The notes: a model not told the origin generated them from the sequence alone. Shown: positions 10,494 to 23,561, counted from the stretch's first letter. The stretch is 64,000 bases of DNA from Welwitschia mirabilis (GCA_051453625.1 JBOZIK010000001.1:79766849-79830848); one strand, 5' to 3'. Numbers and translations: made by a program.

Positions 10494-13492
10494 ATATGCT
10501 GTAAAAGTTATATTATGTATATCAACTTCAAAATTTACTAAACTCTTTCACTATACATAGACTATTAACCTTCCTCATCACCTCGAATCATAAAGCTTGG
10601 TTGATTATGGAAAATATTATAAACTAGTATGCCCTTCATGAAAAGTTATACAAAGGTTACATAATTGCTTTCATAAATAACTCTAAGAAGATAGTTGAAT
10701 ATACTTATAGATGGTTAAGAATCATTATATCATAAGCTGAAATATCTCAATGATTTCTTTTCTTTGACTAAGACCAAAATAAGCTTGAACTATTAATTAT
10801 TCCATCATAACAATCTATTACTCCAATTTGTGACATTCACCTTAAAAGATACTATGTAGAAATTTTCCATGCTTAAGCTCATAAATTATAAGTGTTTTCC
10901 ACTCCACACTCTTTTGTTGTATGCTTTTTTTTATGCTCTTGATACTTTTTAGTTGAATTTCAAAGAGAAATATTAATACGTATAATGTAGCACTCTAAAT
11001 TCTAAAATGTCAAGAACAAAATATGTAAAATTTATTTTAAGACTATTCAATTGAAATAATTTTTCATAGATGACATGTCCAACCTATAATATAATCCTTC
11101 AGTAGATTGAAGCTTAATAAAATTATGTAAAAATAATGAAATTGATTGAATGAGCATACATAAAGATGAACAAAAATATTTACTTATTTGTAAGGTTCAT
11201 TATCTATAAGAAATGGTTATTATAAAAGAATTATCTTAAAATTAAGAATTAAGGGTTAATTAACAACGACATAAACTAGAAGCTCAGTGTCTCATTTAAA
11301 GATGTATTCACACATATCTTAGCATAAAATAGTTAGTAGGATTTCTTAGGATATTACATTTACAACATCTATAAATAAGTGAAGAGTTTTCAATCAGAAA
11401 TCAGAAGTAGAAGTTGAAACCAAAATCTTTGATTCTATTTCCTATAGATATATGCCTTGACATTAGATGATTTTGGAACACATACAAGTTTTTTGTGTTG
11501 ATTATTTTCTTATTTCATTTAGCATATGAATTATTGTTTTAATTAGCATATAAATAAGTTTCAAAAGTTATACCTATTATCAAATATTTTCTTGTAATAA
11601 AGTTTAAATCAAGATTGAAAAGTTAAAAGAACAATGCTAAATGTCACACCAATAAACTTATTACTATATGGTGACTTCTAAACATCAACCTTAGGAACTT
11701 GATAAGACTTATTAAAACAAGGAGAATGAAGGTTAAAGATTAGATAAACAATAGTTCTAATCAACAATGCTAAGTTTGTGTTAATATCATATTGAGTGCC
11801 TTAAGGAAGTTCCATGAAAGAGCCAAGACATTAAATAGGGATAACATTAATCCCAAGTAGAAAAACATGTATACAATTATTTATAATAACTTGAAAAAGT
11901 CAAAATAAAAGGAAAAGTTGGAAGTCTATTTATTACTCTTGGAATCAGATTTATGCTATTTGCCTTAGCATGATAATTTTATCACATGAATGAGCTTATA
12001 GTTTAAGAATGAATAAATATAAAATTCATGTCAAATATAACATCAAGAAAATTTATGGCCAAGGAAAACACTCCAAAAAGATACCATAGTTAAGTAAAGA
12101 GTATAATAATTTATCAAAGAGGTGCACTTAGACTTTTCCTAATGTTTTAATGAATTAGGTCATAGCATCATCTTAAGTCTAGATATTATAGAAAATTTTA
12201 TCCCATTATTCATTCCATGATAAAATATACAACAAGGTTTTTTATTAAAAAAAAAAGAAGGAGGTAATAATCTATATTTTTCTCCTAACAGATATACCAT
12301 AAACACACAATGCCCTACTATATCAATTCATTAACTAAGGTATAAATGATAATAGCTCATTGTAAAGAGAAGTTTCCACACTTCTCTGCAGGTAATTTCA
12401 AGTGAAACCATTTCTTAGAAAAGGATCTCAAGGTTTGAATAGTGAAGAGAAAGACTTAAAGTAGAGTGCTATTAGCATGATAAACAGAAAAAGGATTTAG
12501 TAACTTATGCATTAACTATCTTTTTGAAAGACACCTACTGAGGAGTGGATGGCATAGTTCCTAGATCAGGTTCAAAGAAAAACACAAATGAAAAATGTAA
12601 AATGGACTAAACAATACAGCAAAAATAGACAAAAATGTGAAACAAATAGATAATCACCAAGAAACAAATATAAAATTATGAAATGAAAGCAACAGAAGTA
12701 GGTTTAGTGATAACTAGAGAATATGAAAGATGAAGAAACAATATTAGATACATATTTAATAAATCACAAAGATAACTACAAATAAAATGAAATATGAATA
12801 GAGAACAATTTGCAAATAGAGCACTAGACATACTTCTAGTCTTTCAACATTTCATCGTTCACTACGTGACACCATTGAATATACTAGCTAGCCAGCCAAC
12901 AAGCCACTAAGTTTAATGAGGTACTTCTTAGAATTTTAATCATATATTTATATGGGAAAATAAAACTCTCAATTTTTATGCTTAAAATATTATTACAGTT
13001 AATGTTTTAGTGCTGTATATGAATTCATTAATGTTTATAGTTAGAATGATTTCTTAAAAAATTAATTAGACTAAAGGTAATAAATTAGTTCAAGAATAGG
13101 ATAACTAGAAATAGATAGTAAGTAGAAGTTGCATCTGATTATGAATAACAAGAATGAAATCAAGAGAACTTAGGTAAAAGAAGGAAACTAATGTCATGCG
13201 ATGTCACAAAATTTTTAACCAGACTTTTTTAAAAGTTATATTATGAAATAAAGAAACTATTGAAAGATAGAAGTAATAATGTTAGTTATAATACTAAAAT
13301 CAAACGACATCAAAATAAGCAATACATGATCAATTCTTATGAATTAGTGGACTCATCCTTCTCCATTTTACTCATTACTAAGCATAACTTAGAGTGCATC
13401 TCTTCCTTTCTTATCTTACTTGCATTTGATTAGGACACAAAGGGATATGAATTGAAAGATAAAATAATGAAAGAGAATAAACATTAAATCAG
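10494..13492. other. Unassigned AT-rich stretch
   Basis: No coding match on either strand and no open frame worth keeping. It lies between a minus-strand gypsy LTR and a HECT pseudogene. If the minus-strand chromovirus-like LTR at 16412-18352 is a 5' LTR, this is where its pol region would be expected, but I see no reverse transcriptase or integrase motif. Confidence 0.4.
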
Positions 13493-13974
13493 CTAGTTGT
13501 AGAGATAAATGGCTTTGATGAAAACACTGGGGTGACTATTGTATTTAACATTAATCATAATATTTTTCCTCATAGGCTTTAGAATATAACTAGGATAACT
13601 AGGAAGTGTAAAGCCAGGGAAAAGTTCATAATCCTTACATCACAATTATGTAGATCATATGGTTTATTCCTACTCCAAGAATGTGATGATTTCTAGATAT
13701 GGCTTCATTGAATAAGGGATACAAATATTTTATTATGACTTCTAGTTTAGGATCAAAAGCACTGATATCAAACAAACTGAGTTCATATCCAAGTGTAAGT
13801 TTATAAGATTCTCGTAGAAGTTTCAAAACTAGAACACCATGCATTCTTGAGAACTTTTATAGTAACATGTCCAAGGAGTTGAATTAGTTATAATACTCTT
13901 GAAAAAGAGCTTCTTAATGAAGATTCAATGCTATGTGGTAATGGTTGAGAAAATTATCTTTCAGGAGCTAGCAC
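13493..13974 (-). pseudogene. HECT-type E3 ubiquitin ligase fragment (UPL3/UPL4-like)
   Basis: Three minus-strand blocks in shifting frames line up with the HECT domain of plant UPL3/UPL4 ubiquitin ligases. Block 1 (about 13974-13845) has LLGHVTIKVLKNA, like family LLGQVVAKALQDG. Block 2 (13844-13635) has SYKLTLGYELSLFDIS and AFDPKLE, like family FYKLxLGQELxxxDI and FDPELG. Block 3 (13640-13493) has FPGFTLPSYPSYILKP, like family DFTLPGYPxYILxP. Between blocks 2 and 3 another frame gives YDLHNCDVRI, matching the FDLCFRNTRI segment. Intact HECT domains pass ubiquitin through a Cys near the C-terminus; that part is absent. Frameshifts and stops show it is dead. It is the only host-gene relic I recognise here. 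Upstream exons were not found. Confidence 0.75.
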
Positions 13975-16291
13975 ATAGCTTATAGATATTATGATTATGG
14001 ACAATGGAAGGATAGGGCATGAGTTACTTGCAAGGGAGAAATAACTTCTTAAGGAATTAAGAGTATTACCTCCAAAGATAATGAAGTTTTAGGCGTTAAA
14101 GATGATTCTCAAAAACTAGCTAGTATTGAAGCAAAGGAAGTGGCATCTCCATATCATCCTATAAATCTTTAAATCATGCTTTCAAAAAAAAGGAATAGAA
14201 AAGAGATGAAATAAAGAAATATAAAAACAAGTACAAGATTTATGTGAAAAACCAAAAATGATAATTTTATTGTATAGAATGATTCAATTGTAACAATAAA
14301 AATGTCAAAGTTTGCTAAAGAGGAAAAGAAAAATCTTAATTCTAAGTAAAGGAAAGAAAGTAGTACTATTAAAGTCAATGATACTACTCATAAGAAGAAA
14401 CTGTGTCTTTGATTTGCTTCTCCTTCACTTGGGCTTTTATACCATCCATAATATTCATGATCTAACTTCACTAAAATTATATTCATCACTAAAATTTCTT
14501 CTTTATCTAGCATAGGATTATAGAAAGAGAAATTCAACTGACTAGATTTTTGTATAGTGGAAAAATTTCATGCTTCATTTGATTTCATAAACCTTGTAAT
14601 CTTTCTAAAGATGAGGAAAGAGCTCAGGGTCATAGATTGTAAGACATACATCATAATATTCTTCCAAAAATGGTTAAATAAAACTCATAAGTCTAGTAAT
14701 AGTAAGTGAGCTAAATATATTAAAGTGATGCATCTTCATTACAACTGGATTTCATTGCATTAATCAAACGAAATGCAAAAAGTTAACAGGATCTATGTGT
14801 GAGGATCTTGATTAAACATTTGCTTTTAATGATCATTCATGCTTGAATAGAGTAATATGAATCTTAATTTTTACTAGTTTATAATTGCATATCTATGATC
14901 TTTCTATGAGTGTTGAAAAACCTAATAGGCTCATTTATAACCAAAGAAGTGCCCTTAGAAAGTGTAACACTCACGACAACAGCTTAATGCTCAAGTGGAC
15001 AAGAACAGAATCCTATTAAAATGCAATTCTAATAATTTAAAATAGCTTCCTTTTCCAATGTAGTCCTCTTTTTAATTCATCATTCTCCTCCTAAGATTTC
15101 AATCCTAATATCACTTAATTTTTATCTGAGTAAGCATAATTATCAAATCATTTACCTCTTTATATAGATCCATTTCTTATAGTATTTCAGATCTACCAAT
15201 CACCTGAAAGATGTCAAGGTTGATTTTCCTATACTCTACGTCGCTTTCAGTAAGCATGACCTTTTTGAAGGAACTAATCTTTGGGTTAGGCTTTTGGTTG
15301 GAAAATTTTAGATTATCCACTAAGATATTTACTTAACTCAAATCTTTGATATTTGACCTACTTGAATAGTTGTTTTTATTTCCATTCTCAAACATAACCT
15401 TCTTAGCCAAAACTTCTTCTTAAGGATGTTTAGAACTAAATAGGTTATGTTTGATAAAATTCAAGGCTTATGAATCAGAACTAGAATTCAAAGACAAAGT
15501 TCTAAGACTTAAGAAAAGCTTAGAATGTTCAAAAATAGCTACAAAAATGATTCATCCCTATAGAGCATTAAAAAAAGATAATTAACCTTTGTATTTCAGT
15601 AACTAGACCTAAAACCTATGGATCTCTAATCTAATGGGGAAGGAAGACTAAGGGTATATTTTATTATGAAGCCTTAAGTATCGACCTTATTAGCCTTAGA
15701 AGCATTCTCAAATAGATATTTTTCATATCTTTAAGAAGGCAATGGGATTCTATGGAGTCTCTACAAGAATTCTTTAGATGAAAGATACACTTTATGCCTG
15801 CAAAGCTATGAGATGAATGGAAAAGGTGCTTTCCATTCCACATTCTTCTAAAAGATGAATGCATGTAATAAAAATCTAATTTTTTTAACCTTTTTTTTTT
15901 TTAAATTTTTGGTTGTACTTTCTTAATCAGTTGGTTTTATGTAATGTGAAGGCCTTCTCTGTAAAACCTTATCTTAAATATTAATGTGATTGGGTTAATG
16001 TATCTATAACTTTAAGGAAGTGTATCTATAGAGATATTAATATGAAACATAAAAGTTTAAGAGGAAGATTTTAGAAATTTTAAAATCAATAACCTACATG
16101 AAATTATCAAGGAGAAGTTATGTCCTTAGGTTGATTTTGTAATGTCCACTCGTACAACTTTTATAAAGTTTTCGAGAAGGACATGCCCTTATTTTCTATG
16201 ACCTACAAATCTGATGATTTAATTCTCAATAACCCACTAGCTATATGTTTGAAGAAGTATATAGTGATAATTTAGAATGGATCACAAACCT
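13975..16291. other. Unassigned stretch, possible unrecognised coding relics (minus)
   Basis: On the minus strand some short pieces look protein-like but I cannot name them: LTESDVEYRKINLDIFQVIG (about 15260-15190), FLEEYYDVCLTIYDPELF (about 14680-14610) and NFSFYNPMLDKEEIL (about 14540-14490). They could be further exons of the HECT pseudogene, another captured gene or chance. The right end (about 16100-16290) is the leader beside the minus-strand primer sites. The open frame at 15664-15864 (minus) has no family likeness. Confidence 0.3.
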
Positions 16292-16440
16292 ACTCTAATA
16301 CCAAATGTAGCATCCTAAAGTTTCTCACTTTAAAACTTCATGTAGCTCTAATACCAAATGTAACATCCTAAATTTTCTCACTTTAAAACTTCATGTAGCT
16401 CTTATATCAAATGTAAAATTCTAAAATTTTGCACTTTTAA
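16292..16440 (-). repeat. Tandem triplicate of an LTR end plus primer site (53-bp period)
   Basis: Two full 53-base units (16293-16345, 16346-16398) and a partial third (from 16399). Each reads, on the minus strand, as an LTR end (CTAAATTTTAGGATGTTACA-like) followed by TTTGGTATTAGAGC, an initiator-tRNA-Met-type primer site. Units 1 and 2 are nearly identical and differ from the consensus TGGTATCAGAGC by one C-to-T change. Unit 3, the one joined to the full LTR, is more decayed (TGATATAAGAGC). Confidence 0.75.
16345..16356 (-). promoter_or_regulatory. Primer binding site (initiator tRNA-Met type)
   Basis: Minus-strand TGGTATTAGAGC, one transition away from TGGTATCAGAGC, the usual site of chromovirus and many copia elements. 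Sister sites lie at 16292-16303 and 16398-16409. Confidence 0.65.
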
Positions 16441-16512
16441 AATCTTAAACTTTATAAATATTTTTAAGATAATTATTGTTTAAAGGATCTAGATGCATAT
16501 AAAAATACATTT

Positions 16513-16712
16513 ATAAGTACCCTTATAGGTAAACAAGGTAATAACTCATATAATGGTTAAATATAAGAGAAAATAAATACTTCTTTTTATCCAAGATAAT
16601 CCAAATATTATAATAAGTACCCTTATAGGTAAACAAGGTAATAACTCATATAATGATTAAATATAAGAGAAAACAAATACTTCTTTTTATCCAAGATAAT
16701 CCAAATATTATA
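16513..16712. repeat. 100-bp tandem duplication inside the LTR
   Basis: Two head-to-tail units of exactly 100 bases (16513-16612, 16613-16712), starting ATAAGTACCCTTATAGG. I count two base differences between them (GGTTAA/GATTAA and AAATAAAT/AAACAAAT). Such similarity is far above that between LTR copies here, so this duplication is younger than the element, or is an assembly effect. Confidence 0.8.
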
Positions 16713-17798
16713 ATCACATCATATGTCAAAGTTCAATTACAAGATGCAATAGATTACAAGATAGAACAAATAATTAAATTCTAACACTTTCTCAATCATA
16801 AGCTAGAAAATTAACATTTCCGAATGCCCTTCTAAAAAAGACAAATTCGCTGTTCCTATGCTCCACTTAACCACTTGTTAAACATGAATAGCATGGTGTG
16901 AGAACTTCAACTACATAGTTCCCTATATGGTCCATGATAAGGGTTTGAAATGATAAGGATTGCCAATTAAAAGGATCATTAAGATTAAATTAGGAATTCT
17001 TAGGCTCTATTTAAATTATTCTTTTTTGCTGTTATACTATAATAAATTTTGATAATCTAGTTGCTCAACAATCCAAGAGGGATAAATGGTAAATTATTCT
17101 CATTTTTTCTATTCATCCTAGAAGTTTGATCCCATGGCCTTGGGACTCCATATCAGAGAGAATCTCTCTCTAAAGTCTAATCACTAATTACCTTGGCTAT
17201 TTTTATTTTTTTATTTAAAAATAATCCACTAAGATTGACATCCAAATCAAGCTGAATCAAGAACTCATCTCAAGGCTTGACAAGATGTGAGGGGTTGTGA
17301 TACAAATATACAAAGAAGGCATTAATACAACATTCATTATGTTTGAACAATTAAGCAACTCTTAAATGATATTAAGAATAACCATATAAGAATCTAATAA
17401 CATTCAAAATCATTCAAAGTAAATGATATGTAAGAATAACCATATAAGAATTTAATAAGATTTAAAATCATTCAAAGTATATGGCTATTTGAGATACTAG
17501 AGATAAATGAGAAATTAAAAATCATGCAAGAATGTAGTTAAGATTATAATCCATACAAGAAGTAATCGAAAACCATAAATACCATACAAGAAGAAATTGA
17601 AAAAAAAACATAAACCATAGAATAAAATAGATTAGGCCATGAAACCTTAAAAGAAAAAGATCATGGAATCATACCCATGAAATTCAAGAAATCTAAAGAT
17701 TCCAAGGCTCAAAGGTTTGAAGGCTTATCTAATCTTCAAAGTTCAGTAGCAAAGGGTTCTCTAAAAAAGAAAGTAAGAAGGAAGAGAAAAGATTATCC

Positions 17799-17806
17799 TA
17801 TTTATA
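17799..17806 (-). promoter_or_regulatory. LTR TATA box (minus strand)
   Basis: TATTTATA on the plus strand, i.e. TATAAATA read along the LTR and followed by GG, equivalent to 23554-23561 and 31911-31918. Confidence 0.5.
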
Positions 17807-18352
17807 ACTGAGGTTTGCTAGAATGTGAAGAGTCACAAGAATATGAAGACAAAACATCATAAGAAGGATGATCAAGGTGGTAAAACTTGATACAGATTCT
17901 TTATATATAAAGATAAAACATTCTAAATAAGGATGATAAAGTTGGAAAAAGTTGCTGAAGATTTGGTAACTACTCTTATTCCATTCCTTGCCAGGACTCT
18001 TGGTGTATTTTATTATAAAAATAAACATTAATGCCCATCATGTAGATAATATAATAACAAGAAAATTTTTTAAAAACCATAAGTGAACTACTTTCTAGAT
18101 ATTAAATAATTATAAAATTTATAACCACAATGATCATAACTAATCATAATAGGTTTCAATAAAGGTAAATTTATAATTACTACAAAATGTGAGATATTAT
18201 TGCATGGAATTTTCACATTAAAAATTTACATACTATAAATCTTAAAATATATGCAATAATTTGATTAACTTAAATATTTATAACAATATAATTTATTTCA
18301 ATTTAAACTTTTAAGCTAAGTCTCTAAACCTTGAAAGTTTAGATGTGATAAA

Positions 18353-19185
18353 ATTTCACCAAACTCTTACCATGTCGCTTGTATCTTCTTACATGATTGT
18401 TAGGGTTATTAACATGTCTATTTGTATTTTTGAATTTTAGAGTATATTTTATAATAAATATCTCCTCTGCCCCCAACTCTACTTTTATCTCTATTTGCAC
18501 TAGAAACTTTCATAATAGGAGATCGAAGGACTAGAGATCCATACATTATTATTGCAGAGAGATGTTTTCCTTGGTGTTGGACTGTGTATACTTTATTGAG
18601 GTTCTACTACTTTGTAACATGAATGTTGGTTTAATTCTAATATAAATCCTACATTTATTTTTATTTCTTTTTTTTATGCATGTACATTATGGTTTATGTT
18701 GCTTTTAATTCCATGATAGCTTCTTTAGTGATATAGATCATGAGGGTAACCTTTACTAAGATTGACATTATTAGTTTAGGTGCATTACATTTCTTTTATA
18801 GATTAACTTTGCATATTTTCCTATTCTGTTTGATGTATTTGATAGATTAGATTGGTCTTCATTTAGTGATAACTTTTCTTCATTAATTTAGATTATACAT
18901 GATTGATCTCTATGATAAGTTGATTTGATAATCCAAGGGAAGTTTTAGTGCATTTAGACTTATATTTCATTTGCATGGTATGTTTGAATTATTATTTCTA
19001 CATTGTTATTTTATTCTAATTTAAGGATACATAATGTTTCATTTTCAAAATTAATTCTCTTTCTTATTTCCTACACTTTAATAAGAGATAACTCTTGAGT
19101 CACTCCCATCTATATTAATATGTTGTGTTGTGTAGAATCTATGTATATTTGTGATTGAGAGGATTAGCTTAAGAACATAAAGTTT
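18353..19185 (+). repeat. Gypsy LTR 3' fragment, plus orientation
   Basis: Matches 6130-6960 in order: TAGAGTATATTTTATAATAAATA, CCTTGGTGTTGGACTGTGTA, TTATGGTTTATGTTGCTTTT, GATATAGATCATGA, CATTTGCAT and CCATCTATATTAATA. The first about 400 bases of the LTR are missing. The fragment abuts the start of the minus-strand chromovirus-like LTR at 18352, so that element probably landed in this LTR or truncated it. Confidence 0.7.
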
Positions 19186-22100
19186 GGATGAATAAGAACT
19201 GTAATAGGAATCTCAAACACTTGATAGACTCAAAATAATGCATTATGATCTAGTTTGATCTTATTCATGATGATCATGATTAGAAGGATAAGATCAAGGG
19301 TCAAATTGTGAAGCATGAGAGACTACTTTAACCTAGCATCTCTACAGATGATTCATAGTCTCTTGTTAATCATCATGTCTTATTAACATATTAATGTAAT
19401 GCTTTTAACTCATTCTAATACTTTATGCATGATGTTGGATGATATTATAACCTTTTTGGACATCAATACCTTAGAAATTTACATTTTGAGAGCTATAATT
19501 TATACCTTTCTAGTTATTTTTAAATAAATTCGATGTTTTCATATAATTTCAACTACATTTCATAACATTGAATTAATTTTATTTTTAAAAATTGAGATAG
19601 TTATTTGTCAAACTACTTGGAATGATACAACACCAATTCTATGAGTAAAATAATTTAGTAACATTATGTGATAGTTTTTCTTAGTTAAGCGCAAATCACA
19701 TGCAAAAAATCAATGGTTATGATAACTCCTTGGCCTAAAATTAACCTACGTATGCCTATAAAGGACTTCCCTCAATTCCCAAACTTCGATAATAATGTTA
19801 TTATATTGAATTTATATCATTTTAATGCTTTTAAGTTAAATTCAAGCAATTCTTAAACATTAGAAGGATATTTTACATTTCTCTCTGATTTATTCACTTA
19901 CAAGTTGATTTTAAATATATATTAGCATAGGAAGCCTTATACATTCTTTATTTCCTTTTTTTTTGTCATAAACATCTATTTTTAGCCTCTTAAATTATCT
20001 TACATGTCATTTTCAATCACTTTTTTTCTCTTTTTCATCCATCCAAAGGGCATTATAGAGGTGGTAAACTACACATAAATGAGTGTTACAAGAGGAGGAG
20101 AAGGCATCAAGAATTGTAGGAATTTGGATTAAAGACTAATAAAAAGGGCTATTATTTCATCCAAAACCAATAAGTGTTCTTTTCCTTTATGTTTCTATAC
20201 TTTTGTTTACTTGACTTACACATGTTTAGCATGATTTGTTTAAATTATATTAGAATTCCTATTTCATGTTATATAATTATTACTAATTGGATTGTTGTGC
20301 ATTTACTAACTATCATATAATACTATAAGTTTTTATGATTGAACATTCTATATTAAATAAATCATGTTTTTGTCCTCTTCTATTTTCTTTCCTCTACTCT
20401 TTCCATATCTTCTAGTACATTTTCTTATGATTCAACTTTTCTTCCAAATAAAGCGATGATGAATTTATTTCTTATCTTTTTCAAAGTAGTATTTTAATTT
20501 TTAATATGTTATTTATTTATTTATATAAGTAAAATTATTTATTTTTACATTGACTCTTCTATCTTTTTTCTTCTCTTCTTAAAATTAAACTAGACTAGTA
20601 AATTTTAGTTCTTGTTTTGACAATAACCCTTTTTCTATAGTACCAATGGTTTTAAACTTTTATTAATAGCTTTTTTTCATAATTTAGGAACTTTAATCTT
20701 GAAGACATCAAAACTCAAATTTAGTCTCTAAAGCCTCTTTTTTGATCATTTAGATTTGAATTTGTAGTTTTAGTTAGAAATGTTTATGAACTATGAAATT
20801 TTAATATTCCTATTTTTACATAGCAAATTTCTATATCATTATTTATTTGTTTTAAGAAATTTTTTTCTTAATATTTCTAGTTTCTTAGGATTCTTAATCA
20901 AAGTATGGTTAAAGTAATTTTTGAATATTTTATTTAAATGATCTTTTTATATCAGTTTTAATCGATTTTGCTTGATCCTTAGTGTTTAGTTTTAGAAACT
21001 TGTTTTAAGACATATTTTAACTTGTTGAAAGTTATGAAAATTTTTAAGTCCATTATTCTAAATTTATACTTTCTTTTATCTTCCTTTTCTATTTTCCCTG
21101 TTTCTTTTAGTTAAAATATCTTAAAATTAACTAAGTCTTACTTTAATTTAATAAACATTCATATGCTACGTTTTACCAATTAATTATTGATTTGAAACCT
21201 AAATTCAATATTTGTTACTTTTATAACTTAATTCATGATAGGTCAATAGTTATTTTTTAAGTCAAATGTATAAAAATTTAATGAAAATCTTATTTGATTC
21301 AAATGGTTTACTATATTGATTTGAAGAATCCTTTTTTATAAGTGCTTTCTTTTGATTATAAGTTATTTCACACTTTGTATAAAATGGAATGATATGTTTT
21401 AATTACTCATATACATCCATATTATATGATTTTAAATAATAAAATTTCTAATAAAAAATTGGTTTTTTATAAAAATAACTTTAGTATATTTAATTACTTA
21501 AACTCTCTTACTTATGTATTTAAGTTATAAAAGATATTTAGAATTATAGTGAATATTTACAAAAGATTATTTTTTTAATTTTAATTCTTTTTTACATTTT
21601 ATGAAATTATTCTTTTACACTTATATATATTCATAATAATTATGGATCCATGTTCTAATTATTTGTATATTGCTTAAGAGAAATAGTTGTTTTATCATGT
21701 TAAGTGACTACTTGATAAGACAAAATTAATCTTTTCATATGAATTCATATCAACTATTTGTCTATTTTATGCTCATGTTCTTCCACTATATATGAAATTT
21801 AACTTAAGAAATTTATTTATACTTTAATTTAAACTATTTACGCTTGATTTTCATTTTTTGAGTTTAATTATAATGTTAAGTATAAATGTATTTTCGTAAA
21901 GGCTTAGAGTGTGATCTCCGTATTTTAAGAATTGAATTTTTTCTGTATTTACTCTTTACAATTCATATAACAAATTAACATAAGTCTCATGAGTTTTAAA
22001 TTCCCTAGTAAATTTTGAAGATCATGAGAAAATGAAATAATGATGCATAAAAAACTAAATAGTTTTTACAAAAATTGAATTACCCAAAGAAAGATCCATG

Positions 22101-23034
22101 TAAAACAAGAATATAAACTGTGTTTATGTCTAGTAGCATGTCTAGGTGCATTAGGGATAGTTAAACTAATAGGTTTGTTTCATAAACATGAGTGGAATTC
22201 TAGTTGAAATATTATTGGACATTACTAAGACTAAGTAACAAAAATCTTCAAGCTTATGAAAGTTTCATTAATCACAATTAAAACCTATAATATTACTTTA
22301 TTTTACTAGATTAATATATAATAGTGTGTATTATTGAGAAGTTATTAAGTTATAATTTACTATAACTTCATTTTAGAAAGTATTATACCATTGATTAATG
22401 TTAGGAAATATAAAAGTATTATTAGTTTTTACACTAAAACTATTTCTTTATAGTTATTTGTAATTTTAATAAGGTAATAAGTTACGTAATAAGCATTAAT
22501 TAGAGAACTATTTGGTAGAGTAATTCTTTGTTAAAAGAATTATTTAAAAATAGAGTTTTCTCTCTTTATATTTATTTTCCCCATTTTTTACTTAAATAAG
22601 TATCTAGGATTATTCGTTAGAAACAAAGACATCTCATTAATTAGATACTTGTTTAATTTATCAATGTGTGGTGATGTTATCACCTATCTATTTCATATGT
22701 AAGTAACTTTTTTTAATCTAATTTGAAAGTGTAATAAATTACTTAATTAAGAATCTTTATTTATAATTATCAAGCTATTGTAAAATCATGTTTTCATAAT
22801 TAAAATAACTTTAGCATTAACATGATTAAATCTAAGGCTAATAATTAGATTAAGTGTATTCTCTAAACAAAAAATTAAATTAGTAGAAGGGATTATCATA
22901 TAAAATAGATAAATATTAATGAACTAATTTATAATTTATAGCATAATAATCATATATTATAGCATATTTTAAATTTATAATAATAGCATAAAGACTAATA
23001 ATTCTTTTGAAATGTAATGACTAGTAGGTAGGTA
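19186..23034. other. Unassigned AT-rich stretch
   Basis: Very AT-rich, T-heavy on the plus strand between about 19900 and 21900. I see no coding homology, no repeat pair and no transposon ends. CCTATAAAGGACTTCCCTC near 19755 resembles an LTR TATA region but has no partner in the window. Confidence 0.4.
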
Positions 23035-23432
23035 TGTATCACATCCATACTTTCAAGGTCGAAGATTCTAAATAAATCTTAATGTTATATGTCCTTAAGC
23101 TAGTTTAGTTATTGCATGTATTTCTTTCTTGACTCCTTGAGGTGTAATTTTTATTGTGAAAATTTTGTATGATAATCCCTTACATTTTGTAGTAGCCATA
23201 ATATTACCTTTATTGAAAATTCTTAGTGATTTAGTTTTGATTTCTTTTTGATTAAATTACTGTAATTGTTGCATTTTTATCTATTTAAACTAGAAAATAA
23301 TTTCTATGTACTGTAGTTATTATTTAACTTATTTTAAATTTTTAATTATAATAATTACATTATGAATATTATTAATTATTATTATTAATGCATCTAATTA
23401 CCTAGTAAAGAAACAAATAGGGGTTACAGAAT

Positions 23433-23520
23433 TTCCACCACTTTTACCATACCACTTCTGCACCTCCACCAGTTCCACCACATCACTTCCACTGCATTCA
23501 CCTCTTTCAGCACTCTCTTA
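23433..23520 (+). repeat. CCAC-rich degenerate repeat upstream of LTR TATA
   Basis: Irregular array of TTCCACCAC, CACCACTT and similar words, with a shorter version at 31830-31880 in the sister LTR. It sits 30-120 bases before the TATA box, where promoter elements would be expected; that role is inference. Confidence 0.5.
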
Positions 23521-23553
23521 CCATGCTTCCTCTTTAAGCCCTATATTTTATTT

Positions 23554-23561
23554 TATAAATA
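23554..23561 (+). promoter_or_regulatory. LTR TATA box
   Basis: TATAAATA followed by GGACC, conserved in the sister LTR at 31911-31918 and, reversed, at 17799-17806. Confidence 0.55.

Larger units (their letters stand above)
16412..18352 (-). repeat. Chromovirus-like LTR, minus orientation (1.94 kb)
   Basis: Reverse-complement match to the LTR at 23035-24704 along its length. The left end shares GATCTAGATGCATATAAAAATACAT and AACTCATATAAT; the right end shares CAATAAAGGTAA, CTACAAAATGTGAG, ATTTTCACA and CTTGAAAGTTTAGATGTGATA. A minus-strand TATA box lies at 17799-17806, matching the TATAAATAGG of the other copies. It begins near 18352 and ends at 16412 next to the primer site, so it has the position of a 5' LTR. 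It is longer than the other copy partly because of a 100-base tandem duplication (16513-16712). Confidence 0.75.

Noticed and set aside
16292-16440. Triplicate repeat considered as a CRISPR-like array
   Set aside because: No spacers: the units are head to tail and represent an LTR/primer junction in a plant sequence.
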